From: Paenarthrobacter sp. JL.01a
Lineage (GTDB): Bacteria > Actinomycetota > Actinomycetes > Actinomycetales > Micrococcaceae
Assembly (NCBI RefSeq): GCF_025452095.1
Contig: NZ_CP104877.1
Coordinates: 3,100,001 to 3,164,000, forward strand
Direction: 5' to 3'
DNA: 64,000 bases
The position numbers were made by a program, and so were the translations under genes. Under the pieces are notes generated by a model. That model worked only from the letters and a program-made list of their open reading frames with translations, was not told where the DNA came from and did not search any database. Positions 36,754-46,435 of the stretch are shown here, in pieces; within the stretch, counting starts at the first letter, position 1; each line of letters starts with the position of its first letter.

Positions 36754-37500
36754 ATGAAAACACGCCTACTGGGAGGCATAGTAGCCGTCGTGCTGGCGAT
36801 AGTCGGCACACTGCTGCTGGTCACATATGTACAAGCAGCTGACGCACGCGCGCAAAAGGACCTCCAACCTGTTGATGTCCTGGTCATCCAAAAACAAATT
36901 CCCGAGGGGGCCGATCTCCAGCAGATCAAGTCTGCTGTGAAACTCACGTCCCTGCCGGCGGCTTCCGTACCCAATGGGGCACTGAAGTCGCTTTCCGGGC
37001 TGGAAGGCAAAGTTGCCGGCGTCGAACTTATCCCCGGTGAGGCCTTGCTCGGCGTCAGGCTGGTGGATCCGAGTAGTCTGGCCGCCCCTGGATCCGTGCC
37101 GGTCCCCGAAGGCCTCCAGGAGGTTTCCGTGCAACTGGACGCACAGCGGGTTGTGGGCGGCCGACTGTCCGCCGGGGACACCGTCGGCGTTGTCGTGTTG
37201 TTGGGAAACGCAGGGCAAGCAGAAGCCGACGCGTCCGCCGAACTCGTCTTCCACAAGGTGCTGGTGACCAGCGTCCAGCGGGCCACGGCGAAGAACACGA
37301 ACACCGCCCAGGCCAGCTCTGAGCAGGCGAATACGCAACTCCCCGAGGGTTCCTTCATCGTTACGCTGGCCCGCAGCGACCTCGACGCCACCAAGATCGT
37401 CTACGGAGCCAAGTACGGGGATATCTGGCTTACCAAGGAACCCGCAGATGCCAAAGAAAGTGTCCGCGTCACCATCAAGAAAGCAGAGGTGCTCCAATGA
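36754..37500 (+). CDS. cpaB: Flp pilus assembly protein CpaB/RcpC
   Basis: The 248-residue protein has one N-terminal transmembrane helix (about residues 6-26) followed by a SAF-like domain (IPEGADLQQIKSAVKLTSLP; LIPGEALLGVRL) and a periplasm-facing C-terminal domain. The family is an inner-membrane/secretion-channel component of the Tad system. Its end overlaps tadZ by 4 nt. Confidence 0.87.
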   Translation: MKTRLLGGIVAVVLAIVGTLLLVTYVQAADARAQKDLQPVDVLVIQKQIPEGADLQQIKSAVKLTSLPAASVPNGALKSLSGLEGKVAGVELIPGEALLGVRLVDPSSLAAPGSVPVPEGLQEVSVQLDAQRVVGGRLSAGDTVGVVVLLGNAGQAEADASAELVFHKVLVTSVQRATAKNTNTAQASSEQANTQLPEGSFIVTLARSDLDATKIVYGAKYGDIWLTKEPADAKESVRVTIKKAEVLQ

Positions 37501-38693
37501 GCCGCTTCCTGGTTATTACGGCGGACGTTGAGTTCGAGAGGCGCGTACGGCAGGCGGCCTCTGGCCTGCATGGTGACGTTCAGTCCATCATGGCCGACTA
37601 TCTACCGCAGGGGCCGGACGACGTTCTACGGGTCCTCTCCGGAGAACTGCTCGAAGTACTCGTGCTTGGGCCCGGCCTCAATGTCGATGATGCCATTCGG
37701 TTGGCGAGTCTGTTTGACCTCCAGTACCCCGAAATCAGCGTCGTCCTGGCTGCAGGCAACGCTGCTGAAGTGGCCCTGCCGGCCATGCGGGCGGGTATCC
37801 GTGACTTGCTTGAGCCCGCCGCAGACGAGTCTTCCATCCGGGTCCTGCTTGAGCGGGCAAGCCTCGCTTCAGCCGGGCGCAGGCGGGGACTCGGCGCCCA
37901 AGTGGACGGAAGCCGGCAAGGTGGCAGGATCATTGCCGTCATGTCACCGAAAGGCGGAGTCGGCAAGACGACGATATCGACCAATTTGGCTGTCGGTCTC
38001 GGACGAACCTCCGCGATGAAGGTCGTCATCGCTGATCTCGACCTGCAGTTTGGTGACGTGGCTTCCGGGTTGCTCCTGGAACCCGAAAAGACCATCGCTG
38101 ATGCCGTCACCGGTGCAGCCGTTCAGGACAGCATGGTCCTTAAGTCGTATCTGACGGTTCACCCTGCAGGTATCTACGCTCTGTGCGCCCCCCGTAATCC
38201 CTCCCAGGTTGACCAGATCTCGGCGGAACAGGTGGGGCACCTTCTGGAGCAACTGGCTGAAGAATTCGACTACGTCATTGTGGACACCGCGCCAGGTCTG
38301 GGCGAACACGTTCTCGCAACACTGGAACGGGCTTCGGATGTTGTCTGGGTCTGCGGTATGGACATTCCCAGCATCAGGGGGCTCCGCAACGGGCTTGAGG
38401 TCCTGGATGAGATTGGATTGGTCCCGGAGCACCGCCACGTCGTGTTGAATTTCGCTGACAAGCGGAGCGGCCTGACGCTGGCTGACGTGGAGGCCACCGT
38501 GGGTTGCCCCGTGGACATTACCTTGCCGCGGTCTCGTTCGCTCCCCTACTCAACAAACAGGGGTGTGCCTTTGCTCCAGGACGGTGCAAAGGACGTGACC
38601 CTCCGGGGTCTGCGCCAACTCGTAGAGCGCTTCAAGCCTGGCTGGGAAGAACGGCCGCACAAGCAACTGCACAGAAGGGCGGTAGTCCGGTGA
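37497..38693 (+). CDS. tadZ: TadZ/CpaE MinD-like ATPase
   Basis: The 398-residue protein has an N-terminal receiver-like domain and a C-terminal MinD/ParA domain with the deviant Walker A MSPKGGVGKTTISTNLA (about residues 149-165) and DTAPGLGEHVLA as switch II. TadZ places the Tad machine in the cell. Stop overlaps tadA start (GTGA). Confidence 0.9.
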   Translation: MSRFLVITADVEFERRVRQAASGLHGDVQSIMADYLPQGPDDVLRVLSGELLEVLVLGPGLNVDDAIRLASLFDLQYPEISVVLAAGNAAEVALPAMRAGIRDLLEPAADESSIRVLLERASLASAGRRRGLGAQVDGSRQGGRIIAVMSPKGGVGKTTISTNLAVGLGRTSAMKVVIADLDLQFGDVASGLLLEPEKTIADAVTGAAVQDSMVLKSYLTVHPAGIYALCAPRNPSQVDQISAEQVGHLLEQLAEEFDYVIVDTAPGLGEHVLATLERASDVVWVCGMDIPSIRGLRNGLEVLDEIGLVPEHRHVVLNFADKRSGLTLADVEATVGCPVDITLPRSRSLPYSTNRGVPLLQDGAKDVTLRGLRQLVERFKPGWEERPHKQLHRRAVVR

Positions 38694-40132
38694 GCCTCGC
38701 CAAGCGCCTCGAGTCCGCTCGGGGATCAGGACAAGAATCATCTTCGGCCTTGCCCTCGGGCGATCCCTGGGCAATTCCCTCCACAAACATCCCCGACTAC
38801 CTCGCCGGTTCATCGGCGTCCGGAGGAATCAGTGAGGACTCCAGCCTGGCGCTGGGAGCCGTCAAGGAGCGCACCAGCAACGCACTCTTTGATCGGATGG
38901 GTTCCCGCATTTCGGACACGAGCCTTGATGAAGGCGAACTCCATCGGTACGTAAAAGAGGAACTCCGGGCGGTCATCGACGAGGACGATATACCGCTGAC
39001 GCCATCAGAGCGGCAACGTCTTGTGCAGGAGATCGCGGACGATGTCCTGGGCCTTGGTCCCCTTCAGCGATTCCTTGACGACAAGGACGTCACAGAGATC
39101 ATGGTGAACGGCGCGGATAAGGTCTACGTCGAGATTGCTGGAAAGCTCCATCTGACCAATGTCCGCTTCACTTCCGAAGAACACTTGCGCAGGATCATCG
39201 AGCGGATCGTTTCCAAAGTGGGCCGTCGCATCGATGAATCTTCTCCACTCGTCGATGCAAGGCTTGCCGATGGTTCCCGCGTCAACGCAATCATTCCTCC
39301 CCTCGCAGTCAGTGGTTCGTCCCTCACCATCCGCAAGTTCGGCCGCGTACCGCTGACCGCACAGAACCTTGTTCAATTGGGAACCATGAGTCCGGAGATC
39401 ACGGAACTCCTGCACGCCTGTGTCCAGGCCCGGATGAACATCATCGTTTCGGGCGGTACGGGAACCGGCAAGACTACGCTCCTTAACGTCCTGTCCTCAT
39501 TCCTTCCCGCGGACGAACGCATCGTTACCATCGAGGACGCCGTGGAACTGCAACTGCAGCAGTCCCACGTCGTGCGATTGGAAAGCCGCCCCAGCAATAT
39601 CGAAGGAAAGGGCGAAGTCGCCATCCGGGATCTCGTCCGTAACTCGCTGCGCATGCGCCCGGACAGAATCGTGGTCGGGGAGGTCCGTGGCGGCGAGGCA
39701 CTGGACATGCTTCAAGCGATGAACACCGGACATGACGGCTCCATTTCCACAGTCCACGCGAATTCGCCACGCGATGCCATCGCCCGCCTCGAAACCTTGG
39801 TCCTGATGGCCGGGATGGATCTTCCACTCCGGGCCATCAGGGAGCAGATTTCTTCGGCTGTGAACTTGGTCGTCCAGATTTCGCGCTTGCGGGATGGAAC
39901 ACGGCGTATCACGCACGTAACTGAAGTCCAGGGCATGGAGGGTGATGTGGTGACACTGCAGGACGCGTTCACCTTCGATTACTCCGCAGGTATGGATGCC
40001 AACGGACGGTTCCTGGGGAGCGCGGTACCGACCGGCGTCCGGCCACGGTTCGTTGACCATTTCGCGAACCTTGGCATCCGTCTCTCACCGGCTGTCTTTG
40101 GCTCAGTGCCTATTGGAGGTGGAAAACGATGA
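38690..40132 (+). CDS. tadA: Secretion ATPase TadA/CpaF
   Basis: This hexameric T2SS-E family ATPase powers Flp pilus extension. The 480-residue protein has the Walker A SGGTGTGKTTLLNVL, the Asp box EDAVELQL and the Walker B region VGEVRGGEALDMLQA, with AMNTGHDGSISTVHAN. GTG 38690 overlaps the tadZ stop by 4 nt; the ORF continues upstream to 38504 inside tadZ and those residues are rejected. Confidence 0.94.
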   Translation: MSLAKRLESARGSGQESSSALPSGDPWAIPSTNIPDYLAGSSASGGISEDSSLALGAVKERTSNALFDRMGSRISDTSLDEGELHRYVKEELRAVIDEDDIPLTPSERQRLVQEIADDVLGLGPLQRFLDDKDVTEIMVNGADKVYVEIAGKLHLTNVRFTSEEHLRRIIERIVSKVGRRIDESSPLVDARLADGSRVNAIIPPLAVSGSSLTIRKFGRVPLTAQNLVQLGTMSPEITELLHACVQARMNIIVSGGTGTGKTTLLNVLSSFLPADERIVTIEDAVELQLQQSHVVRLESRPSNIEGKGEVAIRDLVRNSLRMRPDRIVVGEVRGGEALDMLQAMNTGHDGSISTVHANSPRDAIARLETLVLMAGMDLPLRAIREQISSAVNLVVQISRLRDGTRRITHVTEVQGMEGDVVTLQDAFTFDYSAGMDANGRFLGSAVPTGVRPRFVDHFANLGIRLSPAVFGSVPIGGGKR

Positions 40133-41076
40133 CTGCCACCAACCCACTGATACTCGTCGCAGGATTAATTCTCGGTCTTGCGGCACTGGCCATCAGCCTG
40201 TTCCTCATTCCCCGGTCAAGGAACTCGGAAATCGCCTTGTCGCGGAGACGTCCCAACGGCGGCAATGAAGGTTCGGTGCTGACCCGCGTCACGAATTCGG
40301 CGGTCGCGCTGGTGGACAACAGCGTATCGGCCAGCCGCGCCTCGGGGACCAGGATTCTCTTGGAACAGGCTGGTTTGCGAATGCGACCTGCCGACTATGT
40401 TCTGCTGGTCATCTGCGGCACGTTCACCGGCGCACTGATCGGCTTTGTCCTCGGAGGCCTCATCGGGATCGTCCTCTTCGCCGTCGGAGTACCGCTAGGC
40501 GCCCGCCTCTTTCTGAAGGTCAGGACATCGCGTCGCCGGGCCCAGTTCGAGGCTCAGCTGGGCGACACCCTGCAGATGCTGTCCGGAAGCATGCGGGCAG
40601 GCCACAGTCTGCTGCGGGCAGTCGACGCCGTCGCCCAGGAAGCACAGTCACCCACACGGGACGAATTTGCCAGAATTGTCGGCGAAACACGCCTGGGGCG
40701 GGACCTGCGGGATGCATTGATGGACGCTGCGGCCCGTCTTCACAGCGAGGATTTCCTGTGGGCCGCACAGGCCATTGAGATCCATCGCGAGGTAGGCGGT
40801 GACTTGGCTGAGGTGCTGGACCATGTAGGCGAAACAATTCGCGAACGCTCTCAGATCAAGGGCCAAGTCCGGGCGCTCAGCGCAGAGGGTCGCTTGTCGG
40901 CATACATCCTGATAGCGCTGCCCACGGGCATGTTCTTCTACCTCTGCCTCTTCAACGGCACCTACATCCGGCCCCTGTTCACCAACCCCATCGGGTGGGT
41001 CATGTTGGTGGTGGCCGTCATCCTTCTGGGCGTGGGCACGTTCTGGCTCAGCCGCGTCGTCAAGATCAAATTCTAG
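40129..41076 (+). CDS. tadB: Pilus platform protein TadB
   Basis: The 315-residue T2SS-F domain protein has an N-terminal membrane helix, two central helices (about residues 92-128), a cytoplasmic F domain (GDTLQMLSGSMRAGHSLLRAV) and two C-terminal helices. It forms the inner-membrane platform with TadC. Overlaps tadA by 4 nt. Confidence 0.9.
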   Translation: MTATNPLILVAGLILGLAALAISLFLIPRSRNSEIALSRRRPNGGNEGSVLTRVTNSAVALVDNSVSASRASGTRILLEQAGLRMRPADYVLLVICGTFTGALIGFVLGGLIGIVLFAVGVPLGARLFLKVRTSRRRAQFEAQLGDTLQMLSGSMRAGHSLLRAVDAVAQEAQSPTRDEFARIVGETRLGRDLRDALMDAAARLHSEDFLWAAQAIEIHREVGGDLAEVLDHVGETIRERSQIKGQVRALSAEGRLSAYILIALPTGMFFYLCLFNGTYIRPLFTNPIGWVMLVVAVILLGVGTFWLSRVVKIKF

Positions 41077-41085
41077 GGAGCGACC

Positions 41086-41976
41086 ATGAATCTCATCGCT
41101 TGGGCTGCCGTTGCACTGATCGTTCTTCCCATCGCATTCATGGCATGGGCCTTCATTTCAGTGGACCGGGCCGGCCTCGCAACTGTCCGTACCAACTTGG
41201 GCCGCAGCGCCGGAGCCACCGCCGAACTCGGACCGCAGTCCTCCAGGGAAACCCTGAAGCGCCTCGCTGCCCGGATTACTCCCCAGGGGTATGCGGTATG
41301 GCTCGACAAGCTACTCGCAAGGCTGGGACGTCCAGCCGGTCTGCCGCTGGGACGTCTGCTCGTCCTCAAGCCTGTCCTGGCTCTGGCCGCCGGTGCCATC
41401 GGGCTCATGTTCTTCCTGCGGGCACCCTCCGGTCCAGGTTTCCTGTTGTACCTTGGCGTCATCCTGGTGGTCTACTTCATCCCGGATCTTCTCATCCACG
41501 GCCGCGCAGCCGAGCGCCAGAAGGCCATCCAGGCTGAGCTGCCAAACACCCTTGACCAGATGCTCATCTCCGTCGAAGCCGGACTCGGCTTTGAAGGGGC
41601 CATGGCACGGGCAGGACAGAATGGATCCGGACCTCTGTCCATGGAAATGTTGCGCACCCTCCAGGACATGCAGGCTGGACGCAGCCGCAAAGAAGCGTAC
41701 GTCGCCCTCGCTGACCGCGTCGATGTCCATGATCTCCGGGCCTTCGTCGGCGCAATCGTCCAGGCCGACGCTTACGGTATTGCCATCGCCAATGTCCTCC
41801 GAACCCAAGCCAAGCAGATGCGGGTAAAGAGGCGTCAGAGGGCTGAGGAGCAGGCCATGAAACTGCCTGTCAAAGTCCTGTTCCCACTGATGTTCTGCAT
41901 CCTGCCCGTGCTGTTCATCGTGATCATGGGTCCGGCAGTCCTCAACGTCATGAATAACCTGGCAGGTTCCTTCTAG
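41086..41976 (+). CDS. tadC: Pilus platform protein TadC
   Basis: The second T2SS-F protein, 296 residues, has membrane segments near both ends and the F-domain core PNTLDQMLISVEAGLGFEGAM. It pairs with TadB to form the assembly platform. It is the last Tad gene; no outer-membrane secretin gene is present, as expected for a Gram-positive locus. Confidence 0.9.
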   Translation: MNLIAWAAVALIVLPIAFMAWAFISVDRAGLATVRTNLGRSAGATAELGPQSSRETLKRLAARITPQGYAVWLDKLLARLGRPAGLPLGRLLVLKPVLALAAGAIGLMFFLRAPSGPGFLLYLGVILVVYFIPDLLIHGRAAERQKAIQAELPNTLDQMLISVEAGLGFEGAMARAGQNGSGPLSMEMLRTLQDMQAGRSRKEAYVALADRVDVHDLRAFVGAIVQADAYGIAIANVLRTQAKQMRVKRRQRAEEQAMKLPVKVLFPLMFCILPVLFIVIMGPAVLNVMNNLAGSF

Positions 41977-42033
41977 GGTTCCAGCCAGACCACTGACCGG
42001 CACTTCGCGGATCCCAGACCACGGAGTGCCACA

Positions 42034-42090
42034 ACGGCCCCCTTCCGGTACCCAGAGCCGGGAGGGGGTCCTCCAACGTCCGGGGGCCGT
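42034..42090. terminator. Hairpin between tadC and truA
   Basis: ACGGCCCCC (42034-42042) is complementary to GGGGGCCGT (42082-42090), enclosing a smaller GC-rich hairpin. It lies between convergent tadC and truA and could act for both strands. The flanking T-runs are weak. Confidence 0.5.
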
Positions 42091-42101
42091 ACGACAAAAG
42101 G

Positions 42102-42992
42102 CTACTCGCGCCGCGCCCGCGTCAACTCGGCCCGGGCCAGCAGCTCACTGTCGGACGGGTAGGCGACTTCCTCCAAAACCAGCGGATGTGGCGCAGCCAG
42201 CGCGGATTTTGCATCCCGCTTCCGCTCAAGCAGCCGCTCGTGAAGCCATATGGGAGGCTCCAGCCCCTCCCCCACTCGCAGGGTTGATCCGACCAACGAA
42301 CGCACCATGTTGTGGCAGAACGCATCAGCCTGCACGGTGGCCACAATGACGCCGTCACTCCCCCGCGCAAACGAGAACTTCTGCAGCTCACGGATGGTGG
42401 TGGCACCCTCCCGGGGCTTGCAGTACGAGCGGAAATCCTGGAGCCCCAGCAAGGACTGAGCACCTTCGTTCATCAAGGAAACATCCAGGGGCACCTTGTG
42501 CCAGAGCGTGATGCCACGAAGCACCGGATCCCACCGCCCCGGACCGTCGGCAATCCGGTAACTGTACCTGCGCCACAACGCCGAAAAGCGCGCGTCGAAA
42601 CCTTCCGGCGCCAGACCGGCGTCGTGCACTTCCACTGCACCGGTGAAGTCGCCCAGGACGCGGCTCAAAGCGCCGCGGAGCCGCCGCAAAATTGCGACGG
42701 CGGGATCAAGTTCCTGTCCTCGCGGCAGTGACAGCCACTCGGCTTCGGTGACGTCGAAGTGGACTACTTGGCCGCGGGCGTGGACACCGGCGTCGGTCCG
42801 GCCGGCGACGGTTACACGTACACTGCGCTGCAGGAGCAAGGCCAGAGCTTCTTCAAGGGAGCCCTGCACGGTCCGCAGGCCCGGCTGCATTGCCCACCCG
42901 CTGAAAGGGCCGCCGTCGTAGGAAAGATCAAGCCGGACACGCAAAAACCCGCCGCCCCCCAATACGGGGGCAGCGGGTTTTCGTTCGTTCAT
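42102..42992 (-). CDS. truA: tRNA pseudouridine38-40 synthase
   Basis: TruA modifies U38-U40 in the anticodon arm. The 296-residue protein has the catalytic aspartate in VAGRTDAGVHARGQVVHF (about residue 67) and RRYSYRIADG and FCHNMVRSLVG later. The first 16 residues (KPAAPVLGGGGF) are encoded by a strong terminator hairpin; the conserved domain begins at LRVRLDLSYDG, so a TTG at 42944 is an alternative start giving about 280 residues. It follows rplQ by 32 nt. Confidence 0.92.
   Translation of the reverse strand: MNERKPAAPVLGGGGFLRVRLDLSYDGGPFSGWAMQPGLRTVQGSLEEALALLLQRSVRVTVAGRTDAGVHARGQVVHFDVTEAEWLSLPRGQELDPAVAILRRLRGALSRVLGDFTGAVEVHDAGLAPEGFDARFSALWRRYSYRIADGPGRWDPVLRGITLWHKVPLDVSLMNEGAQSLLGLQDFRSYCKPREGATTIRELQKFSFARGSDGVIVATVQADAFCHNMVRSLVGSTLRVGEGLEPPIWLHERLLERKRDAKSALAAPHPLVLEEVAYPSDSELLARAELTRARRE
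42944..42981 (-). terminator. Intrinsic terminator of the rplQ operon, inside truA
   Basis: AAAACCCGC+GCCCCC pairs with GGGGGC+GCGGGTTTT with one internal mismatch (15 pairs) and a 6-nt loop. On the minus strand it ends in a run of five T (42943-42947). It begins about 43 nt after the rplQ stop, as a normal terminator would, but lies within the first codons of the longest truA frame. Confidence 0.8.
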
Positions 42993-43024
42993 AGACTCAA
43001 GTCTACTGTGAAGAATTCAGTGAA

Positions 43025-43582
43025 TTACTTCTTGTCCTCAGCGGCCGGAGCCTCTTCGGTTTCAGCAACTTCAGCGTCAGCAGCTTCGGCCTCAGCGGCC
43101 GGAGCCTCTTCGGTTTCAGCAGCTTCGGTCTCTACAACCTCTTCCTCGGCAGGAGCTTCGGCAGCCGGAGCAGCCTTGGCAGCGGCAGCGGTTGCTTCAG
43201 CAACAACGGCCTGCTTCGGGGAAACCGGCTCGAGAACGAGCTCGATGACAGCCATGGGAGCGTTGTCGCCCTTGCGGTTGCCGATCTTGGTGATACGGGT
43301 GTAGCCACCATCGCGGTTGGCAACGGCGCCGGCGATGTCGGTGAACAGCTCGTGGACAACGCCCTTGTCGCTGATCAGGCCGAGAACACGGCGGCGGGAA
43401 GCGAGGTCGCCACGCTTGGCGAAGGTGACCAGACGCTCTGCGTACGGCTTGAGGCGCTTGGCCTTGGTGACCGTGGTGGTGATGCGCTTGTGCTCAAAAA
43501 GAGCAGCTGCCAGGTTCGCGAGCATCAGGCGCTCGTGAGCCGGGCCGCCTCCGAGGCGCGGACCCTTAGTGGGGGTAGGCAT
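43025..43582 (-). CDS. rplQ: Ribosomal protein bL17 with Ala/Glu-rich tail
   Basis: Residues 1-120 are a normal bL17 ([24 protein letters not shown] begins the core). The last 60 residues are an Ala/Glu tail containing [10 protein letters not shown] repeated at an 18-residue period. The repeat is also visible in DNA as an exact 32-nt direct repeat (43036-43067 and 43090-43121). Such tails occur in other Micrococcaceae and are probably solvent-exposed. Confidence 0.97.
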   Translation of the reverse strand: MPTPTKGPRLGGGPAHERLMLANLAAALFEHKRITTTVTKAKRLKPYAERLVTFAKRGDLASRRRVLGLISDKGVVHELFTDIAGAVANRDGGYTRITKIGNRKGDNAPMAVIELVLEPVSPKQAVVAEATAAAAKAAPAAEAPAEEEVVETEAAETEEAPAAEAEAADAEVAETEEAPAAEDKK

Positions 43583-43648
43583 AGTTATTTCTCCTGTTAT
43601 GAGAGCCGGTCAGGTCCATTGCTGGACCTGGCGGCCAAGATCTGCTGT

Positions 43649-44659
43649 TTAGAGCTCGTCGTCGCTGAACGCGGCGTCGTCCTCTTCGATGGCTGCGGCG
43701 CGGGCTGCGAGATCGAAACCGGGAGGGGAGTCCTTGAGGGACAGACCCAGTTCGACGAGCTTTGCCTTGACCTCGTCGATGGACTTCGCACCGAAGTTAC
43801 GGATGTCCATCAGGTCAGCCTCGGAGCGGGCAACGAGTTCACCCACGGTGTGGATGCCCTCACGCTTGAGGCAGTTGTAGGAACGGACCGTGAGGTCCAG
43901 ATCCTCGATCGGCAGAGCCATGTCCGCTGCCAGGGCAGCGTCCGTCGGCGACGGGCCAATCTCGATACCTTCAGCTGCGGTGTTCAGCTCACGGGCCAGA
44001 CCGAACAGTTCCACCAGGGTGGTGCCTGCGGAAGCAACAGCATCGCGCGGAGCGATTGCCTGCTTGGTCTCGACGTCGACAATGAGCTTGTCGAAGTCGG
44101 TGCGCTGCTCAACACGGGTAGCTTCCACGCGGAAAGTTACCTTCATGACCGGCGAGTAGATCGAGTCGACCGGGATACGGCCGATCTCGGAGTCGCCGGA
44201 CTTGTTCTGAGCTGCCGAAACGTAGCCACGGCCGCGCTCGATGGTCAGTTCGAGTTCGAACTTGCCCTTCGAGTTCAGAGTGGCAATGTGCAGATCCGGG
44301 TTGTGGAATTCGACGCCGGCCGGCGGAGCGATGTCCGCGGCGGTGACGACTCCGGGGCCCTGCTTGCGCAGGTAAGCAACAACCGGCTCGTCGTGCTCGG
44401 AGGAAACCGAAAGGTTCTTGATGTTCAGGATGATCTCGGTGACATCTTCCTTGACACCCGGAACCGTGGTGAACTCGTGCAGCACGCCATCGATCCGGAT
44501 GCTGGTTACAGCAGCACCGGGGATGGAGGAGAGCAGGGTACGGCGGAGGGAGTTTCCGAGGGTGTAACCGAAGCCCGGCTCCAGCGGTTCAATGATGAAA
44601 CGGGAGCGGTTCTCGGATACAACTTCTTCAGACAGGGTGGGGCGCTGTGCAATGAGCAC
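43649..44659 (-). CDS. rpoA: RNA polymerase alpha subunit
   Basis: The 336-residue protein has the assembly domain ([25 protein letters not shown]) and the C-terminal DNA-binding domain ([21 protein letters not shown]), plus a short acidic tail. It sits between rpsK and rplQ. rpsD, which often lies just upstream of rpoA, is missing here. Confidence 0.98.
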   Translation of the reverse strand: MLIAQRPTLSEEVVSENRSRFIIEPLEPGFGYTLGNSLRRTLLSSIPGAAVTSIRIDGVLHEFTTVPGVKEDVTEIILNIKNLSVSSEHDEPVVAYLRKQGPGVVTAADIAPPAGVEFHNPDLHIATLNSKGKFELELTIERGRGYVSAAQNKSGDSEIGRIPVDSIYSPVMKVTFRVEATRVEQRTDFDKLIVDVETKQAIAPRDAVASAGTTLVELFGLARELNTAAEGIEIGPSPTDAALAADMALPIEDLDLTVRSYNCLKREGIHTVGELVARSEADLMDIRNFGAKSIDEVKAKLVELGLSLKDSPPGFDLAARAAAIEEDDAAFSDDEL

Positions 44660-44730
44660 TTAGGTTTCCTTTCGGCGAGCATCCGCTATATGACGCAACA
44701 CAGGTGGTGGAAATCGGCTTCGGTTTCCAG

Positions 44731-44793
44731 CCTGACCAGCCGGGCCATGCTTGTGGACGGTCAAACCATCCACAGCAGGCCCGGCCAGTCAGG
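44731..44793 (-). other. Large hairpin between rpsK and rpoA
   Basis: CCTGAC, GCCGGGCC, a GTGGA-containing block and GGT on the left pair in register with ACC, TCCAC, GGCCCGGC and GTCAGG on the right, giving a 63-nt interrupted stem. A second, smaller hairpin (GGAAA/TTTCC, 44709-44728) follows in the direction of transcription. It could be an attenuator, a processing site or a ribosomal-protein binding site. Confidence 0.6.
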
Positions 44794-44807
44794 CAGGGTG
44801 AACCTAA

Positions 44808-45209
44808 TTAGACGCGGCGGCGCTTCGGCGGGCGGCAACCGTTGTGGGCGCTGGGGGTGACGTCCTGGATGGAGCCAACCTCGAGGCCAGCAGCCTGAAG
44901 CGAACGGATTGCGGTTTCGCGTCCCGAACCTGGTCCCTTGACGAAAACGTCAACCTTGCGCAGACCGTGCTCCTGAGCGCGCTTTGCAGCAGCTTCGGCA
45001 GCCATCTGGGCAGCGAACGGGGTGGACTTACGGGAGCCCTTGAAGCCAACCTCACCGGCGGAAGCCCAGGAGATCACAGCGCCAGTCGGGTCCGTGATGG
45101 ACACGATGGTGTTGTTAAAGGTGCTCTTGATGTGCGCCTGTCCAAGCGCAATATTCTTCTTATCCTTGCGACGCGGCTTACGAACCGCTCCACGAGTCTT
45201 CGGGGGCAT
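44808..45209 (-). CDS. rpsK: Ribosomal protein uS11
   Basis: The 133-residue protein shows [27 protein letters not shown] and the C-terminal [18 protein letters not shown] of uS11, a platform protein of the 30S subunit. It follows rpsM by 51 nt. Confidence 0.98.
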   Translation of the reverse strand: MPPKTRGAVRKPRRKDKKNIALGQAHIKSTFNNTIVSITDPTGAVISWASAGEVGFKGSRKSTPFAAQMAAEAAAKRAQEHGLRKVDVFVKGPGSGRETAIRSLQAAGLEVGSIQDVTPSAHNGCRPPKRRRV

Positions 45210-45260
45210 TGTTTCTCCTACAGAAAGTTATCGGGGGAAAACCAGGTCAATCCCGAGGGA

Positions 45261-45638
45261 TTAACGTCCGGCCTTCTTCTTGCCGGCGACGGTGCGCTTC
45301 GGGCCCTTGCGGGTACGAGCGTTGGTCTTCGTACGCTGTCCGCGTACGGGCAGGCCCTTGCGGTGGCGCAGGCCTTCGTAGCTGCCGATCTCAACCTTGC
45401 GGCGGATGTCAGCGGCTACCTCGCGGCGAAGGTCACCCTCAACCTTGTAGTTGCCTTCAATGTAGTCACGCAGCTGAACCAGTTCGGCGTCAGTCAGGTC
45501 CTTGACGCGAACGTCAGCGCTGATGCCGGTGGCAGCCAGGGTTTCGTGTGCACGGGTCTTGCCCACGCCGTAGATGTAAGTAAGCGCAATTTCCAACCGC
45601 TTTTCGCGGGGAATGTCTACGCCAGCGAGACGAGCCAT
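45261..45638 (-). CDS. rpsM: Ribosomal protein uS13
   Basis: The 125-residue protein begins [20 protein letters not shown] and ends with the basic [20 protein letters not shown] tail that contacts P-site tRNA. The ORF extends to 45755 but ATG 45638 gives the family N-terminus. A 195-nt spacer separates it from rpmJ. Confidence 0.98.
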   Translation of the reverse strand: MARLAGVDIPREKRLEIALTYIYGVGKTRAHETLAATGISADVRVKDLTDAELVQLRDYIEGNYKVEGDLRREVAADIRRKVEIGSYEGLRHRKGLPVRGQRTKTNARTRKGPKRTVAGKKKAGR

Positions 45639-45833
45639 AGTGGCGGTACTCCTTGAATAAACCGGAGGTCGTAGGCAGTACACCCGCACTATCCATGCGG
45701 CCCCAGCCTCCGACCGGGGGTTCGCTGACCAGGCTCTGTGAAGCAGTCCTGGCACAGCTTGTGCTGCCTTTATTTACTTGCGTGGGCTAGCAACCCAGGT
45801 TTGCCCTTGCGGGCGCTGATTCCCGGAAGGGAA

Positions 45834-45947
45834 TTAGCCCTGGCGCTGCTTGTGGCGCGGGTTCTCGCAGATCACCATGACCCGGCCGTTACGGCGGATC
45901 ACTTTGCACTTGTCGCAGATCTGCTTGACGCTCGGCTTGACCTTCAT
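45834..45947 (-). CDS. rpmJ: Ribosomal protein bL36, zinc-ribbon (C+) form
   Basis: The 37-residue protein [19 protein letters not shown]...[10 protein letters not shown] has the three Cys and one His that bind zinc. It is the housekeeping counterpart of the cysteine-free copy at 3147-3269. It lies 71 nt after infA. Confidence 0.97.
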   Translation of the reverse strand: MKVKPSVKQICDKCKVIRRNGRVMVICENPRHKQRQG

Positions 45948-46018
45948 GGCGTTCCTTTGCGTGTTTTGCAGTTGATCTGCTGGAGCGGCTTGGGCACTAT
46001 TGCCTGCCGCCCAGCAAT

Positions 46019-46240
46019 TTACTTGTAGCGGTAGACGATACGACCACGTGTGAGGTCGTATGGGCTCAGCTCCACCACTACCCGGTCCTCTGGGAGAATC
46101 CTGATGTAGTGCTGACGCATCTTCCCAGAGATGTGTGCGAGAACGATGTGCTTGTTGGTGAGCTCAACACGAAACATCGCATTGGGCAGAGCCTCAGTCA
46201 CAACGCCCTCGATCTCAATGACCCCGTCCTTCTTGGCCAT
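46019..46240 (-). CDS. infA: Translation initiation factor IF-1
   Basis: The 73-residue OB-fold protein [14 protein letters not shown]...RGRIVYRYK is IF-1, which blocks the A site during initiation. ATG 46240 has GGAGGAT directly upstream; the longer ORF to 46363 is rejected. It is the first gene of infA-rpmJ-rpsM-rpsK-rpoA-rplQ. Confidence 0.98.
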   Translation of the reverse strand: MAKKDGVIEIEGVVTEALPNAMFRVELTNKHIVLAHISGKMRQHYIRILPEDRVVVELSPYDLTRGRIVYRYK

Positions 46241-46373
46241 ATCCTCCGCTAACTGTTGTTTGCCGCCGTCCTTCGATGAGGCACCGAAGATCCAACGGAC
46301 GTTTTTTGTTTGCTTGACCGCCTTGGAACCGCGACACCAAAAAGGGCGCGGCTGCACAGACAACCAACAAATA

Positions 46374-46402
46374 ACTCTACGCCACTCAGGCTGGAAAGTT
46401 AA
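46374..46402 (-). promoter_or_regulatory. Promoter of the infA operon
   Basis: On the minus strand -35 TTAACT (46397-46402), a 17-nt spacer and -10 TAGAGT (46374-46379). It would give infA a leader of about 125 nt. The -10 is identical to that of groES. Confidence 0.65.
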
Positions 46403-46435
46403 ATCCGACCATGGTAGCGCACGTATCCCCGGTCG

